Source: Takakia lepidozioides
Taxonomy: Eukaryota; Streptophyta; Takakiopsida; Takakiales; Takakiaceae
Assembly: GCA_030704615.1 (NCBI GenBank)
Contig: CM060734.1
Span: 54,202,042 to 54,266,041, forward strand
DNA length: 64,000 nucleotides
Direction: 5' to 3'
The notes below the pieces were generated by a model. That model ran no database searches, was not told the origin of the DNA, and saw only the letters and a program-made list of their open reading frames with translations. Positions 55,417 through 64,000 of the stretch are shown here, piece after piece. Made by a program: the position numbers and the translations under genes. The first letter of the stretch is position 1, and each line of letters starts with the position of its first letter.

Positions 55417-58282
55417 ATGAGCTGTAAGTTTGTTACTAAGAGTTGTCAGTCATGCAGGATGGCAGGGTTGAATCAAGCACAATTGGTGGAAGGACGTCAG
55501 ACTGGGGGCAGGTGTAACACCTCCACCATTCCCACTGATTTAGAAAGAGGACCGAAAGAGGGAGTCAACAGGGACCCTTCGAGCACTCGTGGGTATTTGA
55601 GGACACTATGTAAAGTAGGCCGACTGAAAGAGGCAGTGCACCTTTTGGACAAACCAGGCATTCGAGCAGACTCCAATACATATGTATGTCTCTTGCAGGA
55701 GTGCATAAAAATAAAAGACCTGGCTCAAGGAAAGCAGGTGCACATCCACATTGTCCAAAGTGGATTCAGGCCAAACGTCTTTCTACTGAACACCCTTGTT
55801 AACATGTATGCCAAGTGTGGGAGCGTAGTGGATGCACGCCAAGTTTTTGATAGAATGCCGGAACGAGATATGTTTTCGTGGAACATGATGATGGCAGGAT
55901 ATGCCAATCATGGGAATGGTCAGGAGGTTCTCAAAATCTATAAGCAAATGCAACAGGACCATGTCAGGCCAGACCAGGTCACGTTTACTTGCGTTCTCAA
56001 TGTGTGTGCCAGCCTAGGAGCCCTGGAAAAGGGCAGAGAGATCTGTAGTGACATCCGGAAATGTGGAATTGTGCCAGATGTTAAACTACAGAATACCGTT
56101 ATTGACATGTATTCCAAATGTGGGAGTGTGGAGGATGCACGTCTAGTGTTTGACAATATGTCTCCACGAGATGTTGTCTCATGGAATGCCATGATCTCAG
56201 GATATGCCCAGCATGAGTGTGGTAGGGAGGCTTTGAAAATCTATGAGCAAATGCAAATGGAAGGAGTGACACCCAACAATGTCACCTTCACTTGTGTTCT
56301 CAATGCTTGTGCGAGCCTGGGAGAGAGGGTAAAGGGCAAAGAGGTACATGCTGAGATCAGTAAAGCTGGAATTGCTCCATATATTAATGTGGAGAATGCC
56401 CTTATTGACATGTATGCCAAGTGTGGAAGTATGAAGGATGCACGTGAAGTGTTCAACAATATGGCTAAACGAGATGTGGTCTCATGGAGTACAATGATTG
56501 CGGGCTATGCTCAGCATGGCGGTGGTAGAGAGGCTTTCAATTTGTATGATCGAATGCAACAGGAAAGGGTGATGCCCAACAGGGTCACGTTCATTTGTGT
56601 TCTTAATGCATGTGCCAACTTAGGAGCCCTTGGAAGGGGCAAAGAGATCCATGGTCACATTATCAAAGGTGAAATCGTGTTAGATGTTAAATTGGAGAAT
56701 ACCCTTCTTGATATGTATGCCAAATGTGGGAGCTTAGAAAATGCACGGCAAGTGTTTGACAATATGGCTCACCGAGATGTGGTCTCATGGAGTGCTATGA
56801 TCACTGGATATGCACGGAACGGGTGTGGTATGGAGGCTTTTGAGGTCTATCAGCAAATGCAGCGGGAAGGGATAACACCCAATAGGGTCACTTTCATTTG
56901 CATTCTGAATGCATGTGCCAGCCTTGGAGCCCTGGAAAAGGGCCAAGCAGTCCATTCTGACATCAAGAAAGCTGGAGTTGCATCATATGTTAATTTGGAG
57001 AATACCCTTGTCGACATGTATGCCAAATGCAGGAGCATGACGGATGCGCGTCAAGTGTTTGACAATATGGCTATACGAGATGTGGTCTCATGGAGTGTGA
57101 TGATTGGAGGATACGCTCAGCACGGGTGTGATAGGGAGGCTTTTGAAATCTATGAGCACATGCAAAGGGAAGGGCTGATGCCTGACAGGGTCACATTCAC
57201 TTGTGTTCTCAATGTTTGTGCTGGTGTAGGAATCCTGGAAAAGGGCAAGCAGGTCCATGCTGACATCATCCAAAGTGGGATCGCACAGGACATTATTTTG
57301 GAGAATACTCTCATTGACATGTATTCCAAATGCGGGAGTGTGAAAGATGCACGTCAGGTGTTTGATACTATGGCTCAACGAGATGTGGTCTCATGGAGCA
57401 CAGTGATTGCTGGATATGCTCAGCATGGTTGTGGTAGGGACACCCTCCAACTATTTGAGCAAATGCAACAGCAAGGATTGAAGCCAGACAATATTACCTT
57501 TATATCTCTTCTCTGTGCATGTAGCCATGTGGGCCTAGTGAATGAAGGCCGTCATTACTTCAATTCCATGAAAGATTATGGCCTCACTCCTACATTGAAG
57601 CATTTTGGCTGCATGGTGGACCTTCTTGGCCGTGCAGGGCGATTTGATGAGGCAGAGGACTTCATTAGTAATATGCCAATTGAGCCAGATGCTTTGGTAT
57701 GGGGAACTTTGCTTGGGACCTGTAGACTTCATAAAAATGAGGAGGTAGCAGAACGTGCAGCAAAAAACATTCTGAAGATGGATCCACAGCAGGCTGGAGC
57801 TTATGTGCTGCTATCAAACATCTATTCTGCAGCTGGCAGGTGGGATGATAAAGCAAAAGTGAGAAAAATGATGGAGGAGAGAGGTGTCAGAAAGGAGGCA
57901 GGGCACAGTTGCATTGAGGTCAACAACCAAGTGCATAAGTTCGTTGTAGAAGATAAATCGCATCCATAAATTGAGGAAATTCATGCTGAGCTGAGATTGT
58001 CTGGGCTGATGAGAGAGGCAGGGTATGTTCCTGACACAGGCTTTGTATTGCATGATGTGGAGGAGGAGCAAAAGAAACTGTCTCTTTGCCACCACAGAAG
58101 CTCGCATCAGCACTCCCCCTGGGAAGCCTATCCATATCATCAAGAACCTTCGAATTTGTGGTGACTGCCACACAGCCAGTAAGTTCATCTCGAAGATTGT
58201 TGGGTGGACAGTCATTGTACGGGATGCCAACCGCTTTCATCACTTTCAAGAAGGGGTTTGCTCTTGTGGGGATTACTGGTGA
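55417..58282 (+). pseudogene. PLS-class PPR-E-DYW gene with premature stop and broken deaminase
   Basis: An 850-codon frame (55417-57969) contains a short leader, then P-L-S triplets of about 101 aa (for example [40 protein letters not shown]), the L2-S2 pair (LLCACSHVGLVNEGRHYFN, GCMVDLLGRAGRFDEAEDFI) and complete E motifs (VWGTLLGTCRLHKNEEVAER, YVLLSNIYSAAGRWDDKAKV). It stops at TAA (57967) where HPQIEEIH is expected. In the same frame DYW sequence continues ([17 protein letters not shown]) to CHH, where a ~20-base deletion removes the HSE motif. The rest ([16 protein letters not shown]...CSCGDYW, to 58282) is in another frame. The deaminase cannot be active, but a PPR-E protein could still be made and might act in trans with other DYW proteins. 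Confidence 0.85.
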
Positions 58283-59469
58283 AACAATCGACAGGCATGA
58301 AAAAAAGTGCTCTGCTTCAAATGCAAGCATGGAAAGTCAATACTTGCTGGCAAATTGTAGAATTCAGAAAACAATACAAATTTGCATCTGTGAAAAGCAT
58401 ATGGATGTGATATGCCACTTGACTACAGCACCAAATGCCATACACCACCTGCCAAAGTAGACAGCAATTTTCATAGCTTGATATTTCACACGGTAAGGTT
58501 TAAGCTTGATCGGTCTTCTTTTTTCTCTCTTTTTCTTAAAACCAAAGTGACCAGTCTTCATTCTCACCCATGTTGCCATTAAATCAATTTGGGGATACGA
58601 AGTTAGAACTTGTGATGGAACACGCACACACAAAGCATTGAACCAACCTCAAACTCCCTCACTGCATGCACAACAAACAGGGAAACAGCCTGAGACAGTC
58701 GAGACTTGATATACCAGCTTTTTCCACTCTTGACTGCAAAATCTGCACCCCTGGCCACCTTTTTATTTGATACTAAGAGTGTGCTAAGATTTACAGACCT
58801 TGACTGTTCAATCATCCCTTACCTCTACCTCTAATTTCATAGTTTTTCTCAGTAAGAATGGAATCTTATAACCATTTTGTGAGCATGAAAATATTCCGCA
58901 ACGTTTGCAAAATTCTAGCAACAACCGACCGAAGGGAAGGTTGAGAGCTAGTTTAGCGTAGAGCAGGAATAGGGTGCCATAGTGCCATGTCATCATTGCC
59001 ACGTTTCGTAGCCAGCTGTTGTTGCCATCTGTCATTGCCAGCTGTCGTTGCCATGTTTCGTATGTCATCCTGTAGAATCACCCTGTAGTATATTCCCTCT
59101 GTGGCTCTCACACTTGAATGGAACATGATGTCGTCAATTTCTTTCTAACTGCCTGGATTGCCCGAAAAATCCGAAAATAACTTCTTGAACGGTACTTTGT
59201 CGAGCCTAACCCTTTTCCTCCCTTCTTCTGTTTGATGTTCAAAGGAGAGAGAGAGAGAGAGCGCAATGGCTACATAGGTTGATAAGGCCTGGCATTTAGA
59301 ACAGTTTTGGCTTGCCCAGGCGATCTATAATATAGAGCCATGAAGTGTCAAGAAGGGTTAGAAAGAGCTGGACTCTGCGGAGGGCATTTCTTCAAACGGC
59401 GCATCAAGGAGAGCGTTCTCTGGTGAGAATCCCGGGAAAAAAGGTGAGCATATTCACAAATCTTACCAA
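58283..59469. other. No gene recognised
   Basis: 3' flank of the PPR gene, AT-rich. A short irregular repeat, GTTGCCATCTGTCATTGCCA-like, lies near 59005-59065. No RNA gene or protein domain seen. Confidence 0.45.
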
Positions 59470-59676
59470 AAATCAGTAGCTCAGTTGGTTAAGTGCACGG
59501 AGTGCCACCCAGATGATTCTGGGGTCAAATCTTGCTACTGACGGGTGTGGTATGGTTCCTACTCATTCCCTCCATGGCGCATAAATGAAAGAGGTTATTT
59601 TCTCCTCTCACTACAAAGGGGCCTGATTTGTGAGCTGTCGCTCCCAGGTGTTTCACTTATATATATATATATATTA
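59470..59676 (+). mobile_element. tRNA-derived SINE
   Basis: Starts with a textbook box A, TAGCTCAGTTGG (59477-59488), and a box B, GGGTCAAATC (59522-59531), about 34 bp later. The 3' body, GGCGCATAAATGAAAGAGGT then TTTTCTCCTCTCA, matches the SINE at 23581. It ends in a (TA)n tail (about 59659-59675). It is not a functional tRNA because no cloverleaf acceptor stem closes. It would be transcribed by pol III and moved by LINE machinery. Confidence 0.75.
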
Positions 59677-61149
59677 CGAAATTCCTAAATAGCGGATCCA
59701 AATTTCAGAGTTTAAAAAAAATCGGAAAATAGCACGAGTGGCTACAGAGTTTTGCAAAACTTAGGCATATATTCTGTTCATCCATTCAAATTAGGACAGA
59801 ATCATCCATATCCATACTTTCATCCAGATATCATCCATATTTGGCAAATTCATCCATAATTTTTATCTTTTTGGAGAAATTTGGCGATTTTATCCATGAG
59901 AGAACATGGAATTTGCTACAGAATATTCTTTGCTATTTTTTGAGGTCGCCATTTGGCGAAAGTTCGCCAAAAAAAAAAAAAGTTGGATCCAATTGAACCG
60001 AATTTCCATAAGAATATATTTCATGATATTGGGCAGCTTTTCCTAGTTTCTTCAAAAAATTTGGACAAGCTCTGATGTGGCAACAATTGCTCAGTTGTAG
60101 CCAGCAATGCGTGTGTTGCTGGGAGAGATGAAAATAGGATGAGCAACAACGAAAAATTTGTGTAGCTAGACTGCCAAGGTACGCATCTCAAGAGGAGTTG
60201 CATATCTGCATCATTTTTTTTAAGACCCCCCAGTCTCTGTGAGACTCATCTAGAGAAGAACTTTCCCGGAAATGAACTTGCCGATCTAGTAAAAAGTATA
60301 AATTAAGAACCCCAAAAGGTTTTGTGACATACAGCCAACTCATCTCAAACCCCAAAGGAGGCTTGGCTTACTTGGGAAACAATTCAAGGTCATCTCCTCC
60401 TAATCTGTTTGGTGAAATTTGAAAACACTATGCAACTACCAATCAACTGACTTAGGCTTTCTGACATGTAGAAGTTCAAAAAGAATTATTAACACAATTA
60501 CATTTACAAATACTCAATGAAGCATTAAATCACTTAAACTGGAAATTGGCAGTGTTAGCCAAATTGTGGACAACACATTTCAGGTGGACACAGTTAAGAG
60601 CTGCTTGTTAATTCCATCTTCGGTTAAGACCAGTGTTGGACTGGTAAATAGGGTCCGGCCGGGTATCAGCCAGGGTATTGAATAACCGACCCGGCTGGTA
60701 TCGGCAATTCCAATACTATGGTTGATAACCGGACCGGCTGGTATTGCCAAGGCAATACCCAGGTGCATACCAGTGTTGGTCTGGTATCTGGGTTTCGCCA
60801 GGTATCAACCGGGGTCTCTCCTAACCTAACCTACTGTTCCCGCAAAACATTTGTAGTCCCCTACTAGTACCCTACCAGAAGGTTCTCGAGTTCCCCGGCG
60901 GCCCCCCAAATCCTACCAGGCGGCGGTTCGGGTTCTCCTTTCCCCAGCCCCTACCAGAGCTCGACTCATCGCTGCAGGTTTGTTCAGGTATCATATTAAT
61001 ATGCACATATGTATAGACATTATGGATGCAGGGTTTCATGTGTTTATGAGCGCCTCTTTATGATCTTCATTTTGCGAGACACTATGGATGCAATTCTGAT
61101 TCAGTGTATAATTGTATGGGGGTTGGTATCCTATGAGATGATCAAGTTT
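59677..61149. other. No gene recognised; two hAT-like ends at 60631 and 60771
   Basis: AT-rich DNA with ATCCATA-type repeats (59780-59900). At 60631 and 60771 two direct copies of CAGTGTTGG(A/T)CTGGTA, followed by GG(G/T)T(C/T)CG(G/C)C-(A/G)GGTATCA, resemble hAT transposon termini and share CAGTGTTGG with the hAT at 12796. No transposase nearby. Confidence 0.45.
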
Positions 61150-61167
61150 CCCTTGTGGTTTTCTTGA

Positions 61168-61425
61168 TTATTCAAATGGCCATTTGAATATGGCCAAGGC
61201 AAGCTCCTTAAGGTTGCTGATGATTGAATCCTCAGGGATCGGCCCGGAGAAAGAACGACCGCGAGAGCCCAATGGATTTGTGGTGATCAAGTAAGTAGGT
61301 GCCTTTCTTAACACCCTCCAGAGTGCAAGCAGCAACTTCATCTGGCTGATCCAATTTGGAATGGTCGAAATGGTTGATGTCGCGACCTGTCTTGGTGGGA
61401 AGTTCAACTGCAAAGGAACCCACTT
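61168..61425 (-). pseudogene. Isolated exon-like fragment, possibly from a 3-ketosphinganine reductase-like gene
   Basis: On the minus strand a TTTGCAG acceptor (about 61408) precedes a frame with SKLDQPDEVAACTLEGVKKG and then, in the next frame after a 4-base duplication near 61292, TYLITTNPLG and a hydrophobic tail (NLKELALAIFKWPFE) before a stop. The (D)EVA...(L/I)xGVKxG pattern resembles the C-terminal part of 3-ketodihydrosphingosine reductases, short-chain dehydrogenases of sphingolipid synthesis. Only one exon is present. Assignment is tentative. Confidence 0.3.
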
Positions 61426-61570
61426 AGCATGCACCATGAGGATAGAGGTCCGCCTCTTGTAGCATAAAAGGGCTCAGGCAGTTAGTGCATCAATGACTGC
61501 CTTTTCACCTTTACTCTCTGCCCACAACCGCCTTTACTAAGCACTTTCTTTTCACAGTCTGTTGCTGCTT

Positions 61571-64000
61571 TCACCAGTAGTCCCCACAAGAACAAACCCC
61601 ATCTTGGAAGTGGTGAAAGCGGTTTGAGTCCCTTACAACAATTGCTCGTCCAGCAATTTTCGAAATGAACTTGGTGGCCGTGTGGCAGTCACCACAAACC
61701 CTAAGGTTCTTAATAACACGCAGCGGTGTCCCATCTGGTGTGCTGATGAGCCCAAAAGCAATGGCCAGCTTCTCACTGTGGTGGCAAAGAGAAAATTCCT
61801 TCATTTCGTCTTTCACATCATGCAAGACAAAGCGCGTGTCAGGCATGTACCCAACTTCCTTCATCTGCACAGACAATCTCTTGAGCTCAGCATGAATTTC
61901 TTCAATTTGTGGATGCAACTTATCTTTCACAGCAAATGTATGAACCCGGTTGCCAATCTCAATGAAACTGCTCCCGCGCACCTTAATGACACCTGTGTCC
62001 TTCATCAGTTTTCTGACCTTTGCTGTATCATCCCACCTTCCAGCTGCAGCATAGATGTTTGATAGCAGCACATAAGTTTGAACGTCCTGTCGATCCAACT
62101 TCAGAAGACATTTTGCCACACGTTCCCCTAGCTCCACATCACCATGAATTCTGCAGGCACCAAGCAGGGCCCCCCACACCAAACCGACTGGTTCAATGGG
62201 CATTTTGTTAATGAAGTTCTCCGCCTCATCCAATTGGCCCGAGCGGCCAAGAAGGTCCACCATGCACCCAAAGTGTTCCACCATAGGAGAAAGACCATGA
62301 TCATGACTGATTGAATCAAAATAGTGACAACCTTCATCCACTAGGCCCACATGGCTACACGCAGAGAGAATACATATAAACGTGACGCTGTTTGGCTTCA
62401 AGCCTTCCTGTAGCATTTGTTCAAATTGTTGCAGGGCCTCCCTACCACACCCATGCTGAGCATATCCTGCGATCATCACTGTCCATGAGACCACGTTTCG
62501 TTTAGCCATGTGGTCAAACACTTTCCGCGCATCCTTTATGCTACCACACTTAGCATACATGTGGATGAGGGCAGTCTCCAGAATAATATCGGACACAATT
62601 CCAGCTTTGATAATGTCACTATGGGCCTCTTTGCCCCTTTCCAGTGCTGCCAGACTGGCACATGCATTGAGTACACAAACAAATGTAACCTTATTAGCCA
62701 TCACTCCTTCCTGTGTCATACGTTTGTACATCTCAAGGGCTTCCCTACCACACCCATTCTGAGCGTATCCTGCAATCATTGTGCTCCATGAGACAACGCT
62801 TCGTTGAGGCATATTCTCAAACACTTTAAGTGCATCCTTTATGCTCCCGCATTTGGCATACATGTGGACAAGGGTATTCTGCAAATTAATGCATGATGCA
62901 ATTCCAGTTTTTGTGATGTATGCATGGACCTCTTTGCCCTTTTTCAGGGCTGCCAGGCTGGCACATGCATTGAGAACAGCAATGAATGTGACATTGTCAG
63001 GCGTCACTCCTTCTTGTCTCATTTGCTCGTAAATCTCTAATGCCTCCCTACCATAGCCATGCTGAGAAAATCCTGTTATCAGCGCACTCCAGGAGACCAC
63101 ATCTAGTTGAGCCATATTGTCAAACACTTGACAGGCATCCTTCATGTTCCCACATTTAGCGTACATGTGGACAAGGGCAGTCTCCACAATGACATCTTGA
63201 ACAATTCCAGCTTTCATGAGGTGAGCATGCACCTCTTTGCCCTTTTCCAGGTCTGCCAGTCCCGCGCATGCCTTGAGAACACAGATGAATGTGATCTTGT
63301 CAGGTATCACCCTTTCTCGTATCATTTGCTCATATACTCCCAAAGCCTCCCTTGCAAACCCATGCTGAGCATACCCTGCAATCATTGCACTCCATGAGAA
63401 AACATTTCGTTGAGCCATGTTGTCAAACACTTGACGTGCATTTTTCAAGGTCCCACATTTGGCATACATGTTGAGAAGGGCGGTCTCCAGAATGACATCT
63501 GAGGTGATTCCAGCTTTAATGATGTCAGCATGGACCACTTTGCCCTTTTCCAGGGCTGCCAGGTTGGCACATGCGTTGAGAATGCAAATGAACGTGACCT
63601 TGTCAGGCCTCACCGCTTCACGTATCATTTGTTTGTACATCTCAAATGCCTCCCTACCACATCCATGCTGAGCATATCCCACTATCATAGCACTCCAGGA
63701 CACCACATCATGTTGGGCAATATTGTTGAAAACGTGATGCGCATTCTTCATGCTCCCGCACTTGGCATACATGACAACAAGGGCAGTCTCTAAAATGATA
63801 TCTTGCACAATTCCAGCTTTGATGATGTCAGCATGGATCACTTTGCCCTTTTCCAGGGCTGCCAGACTAGCACAAGCGGAGAGAACACATATGAATGTGA
63901 CCTTGTCAGGTCTCACCCCTTCCCATATCATTTGCTCATACATCTCGAAAGCCTCCCCACCATCCCCATGCTGAGCATATCCTGTGATCATGGCATTCCA
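61571..64000 (-). CDS. PPR-E-DYW protein, partial (N-terminus beyond the window)
   Basis: The minus-strand frame is open from 64000 (in-frame W-N-A before the first Met at 63991) to the stop at 61571, about 809 codons visible. It shows 18 PPR motifs as P (35), L (35), S (31) triplets, ending with L2 (ILSACSHVGLVDEGCHYFDS) and S2 (GCMVDLLGRSGQLDEAENFI), E1 (VWGALLGACRIHGDVELGER), E2 (YVLLSNIYAAAGRWDD), the PG-box region (VGYMPDTRFVLHDV) and a full DYW domain. The deaminase has CHHSEKLAIAFGLIST (catalytic HSE), VCGDCHTATKFISKI (zinc CxxC/H) and the terminal CSCGDYW. It predicts a C-to-U RNA editing factor in plastids or mitochondria. The targeting peptide lies outside the window. Confidence 0.92.
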   Translation of the reverse strand, partial: WNAMITGYAQHGDGGEAFEMYEQMIWEGVRPDKVTFICVLSACASLAALEKGKVIHADIIKAGIVQDIILETALVVMYAKCGSMKNAHHVFNNIAQHDVVSWSAMIVGYAQHGCGREAFEMYKQMIREAVRPDKVTFICILNACANLAALEKGKVVHADIIKAGITSDVILETALLNMYAKCGTLKNARQVFDNMAQRNVFSWSAMIAGYAQHGFAREALGVYEQMIRERVIPDKITFICVLKACAGLADLEKGKEVHAHLMKAGIVQDVIVETALVHMYAKCGNMKDACQVFDNMAQLDVVSWSALITGFSQHGYGREALEIYEQMRQEGVTPDNVTFIAVLNACASLAALKKGKEVHAYITKTGIASCINLQNTLVHMYAKCGSIKDALKVFENMPQRSVVSWSTMIAGYAQNGCGREALEMYKRMTQEGVMANKVTFVCVLNACASLAALERGKEAHSDIIKAGIVSDIILETALIHMYAKCGSIKDARKVFDHMAKRNVVSWTVMIAGYAQHGCGREALQQFEQMLQEGLKPNSVTFICILSACSHVGLVDEGCHYFDSISHDHGLSPMVEHFGCMVDLLGRSGQLDEAENFINKMPIEPVGLVWGALLGACRIHGDVELGERVAKCLLKLDRQDVQTYVLLSNIYAAAGRWDDTAKVRKLMKDTGVIKVRGSSFIEIGNRVHTFAVKDKLHPQIEEIHAELKRLSVQMKEVGYMPDTRFVLHDVKDEMKEFSLCHHSEKLAIAFGLISTPDGTPLRVIKNLRVCGDCHTATKFISKIAGRAIVVRDSNRFHHFQDGVCSCGDYW

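Noticed and set aside
57967-57969. Stop codon recoverable by U-to-C RNA editing
   Set aside because: U-to-C editing in ferns and hornworts is known in organelle transcripts; this is a nuclear gene and the nearby deletion of HSE breaks the frame anyway.
59477-59531. Functional tRNA gene
   Set aside because: Box A and B are good, but the flanks do not pair as an acceptor stem and the downstream body is shared with another SINE.

Overview
The window reads as nuclear DNA of a land plant with a large, transposon-rich genome. The evidence is several PLS-class pentatricopeptide (PPR) genes, two with recognisable DYW deaminase sequence, and plant-type CACTA, hAT, Ty3/gypsy, LINE and tRNA-derived SINE elements with GT-AG introns. 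The dense, near-intronless, internally repetitive DYW-PPR family suggests a fern or lycophyte. That is an inference; nothing in the sequence names the species.

Layout. 1-3.4 kb holds the 3' end of a retrotransposon that appears to carry a restriction-like endonuclease, and one arm of a 570-bp dispersed inverted repeat. 3.4-37 kb is a nest. An old gypsy relic (3.5-6.1 kb) was hit by a CACTA element (end at 4993, interior 6.1-8.3 and 30.8-36.5 kb). A later 22.4-kb gypsy element (8321-30763, LTRs and CCACC target duplication intact) landed in an intron of the CACTA accessory gene. A 7.4-kb hAT element (12796-20199) with an uninterrupted transposase then landed in the gypsy integrase. The hAT carries a 5'-truncated LINE and unrecognised spliced-looking coding pieces. 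PPR exon fragments and a SINE sit inside the gypsy protease region. An in-place inversion of about 2 kb (4139-6120) scrambled the oldest layer. A ~100-bp minisatellite (32.0-33.9 kb) lies in the CACTA element, and a single copy of its unit lies in the PPR fragments at 24.9 kb.

38-64 kb is a PPR cluster: a PPR gene with a broken C-terminus (38279-40645, minus), a PPR pseudogene split by a nearly full-length 7.5-kb LINE (42514-51877, minus), a PPR gene whose DYW domain is broken and lacks the catalytic HxE motif (55417-58282, plus), and an open PPR-E-DYW gene running off the right edge (61571-64000, minus). PPR-DYW proteins normally enter plastids or mitochondria and direct C-to-U RNA editing. 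Of the four loci here, only the last keeps a complete deaminase.

Most of the rest shows no recognisable gene. The open reading frames that look intact and worth following are the hAT transposase, the terminal DYW-PPR, and a 561-aa non-canonical ORF in the gypsy element that lies head-to-head with an antisense ORF.
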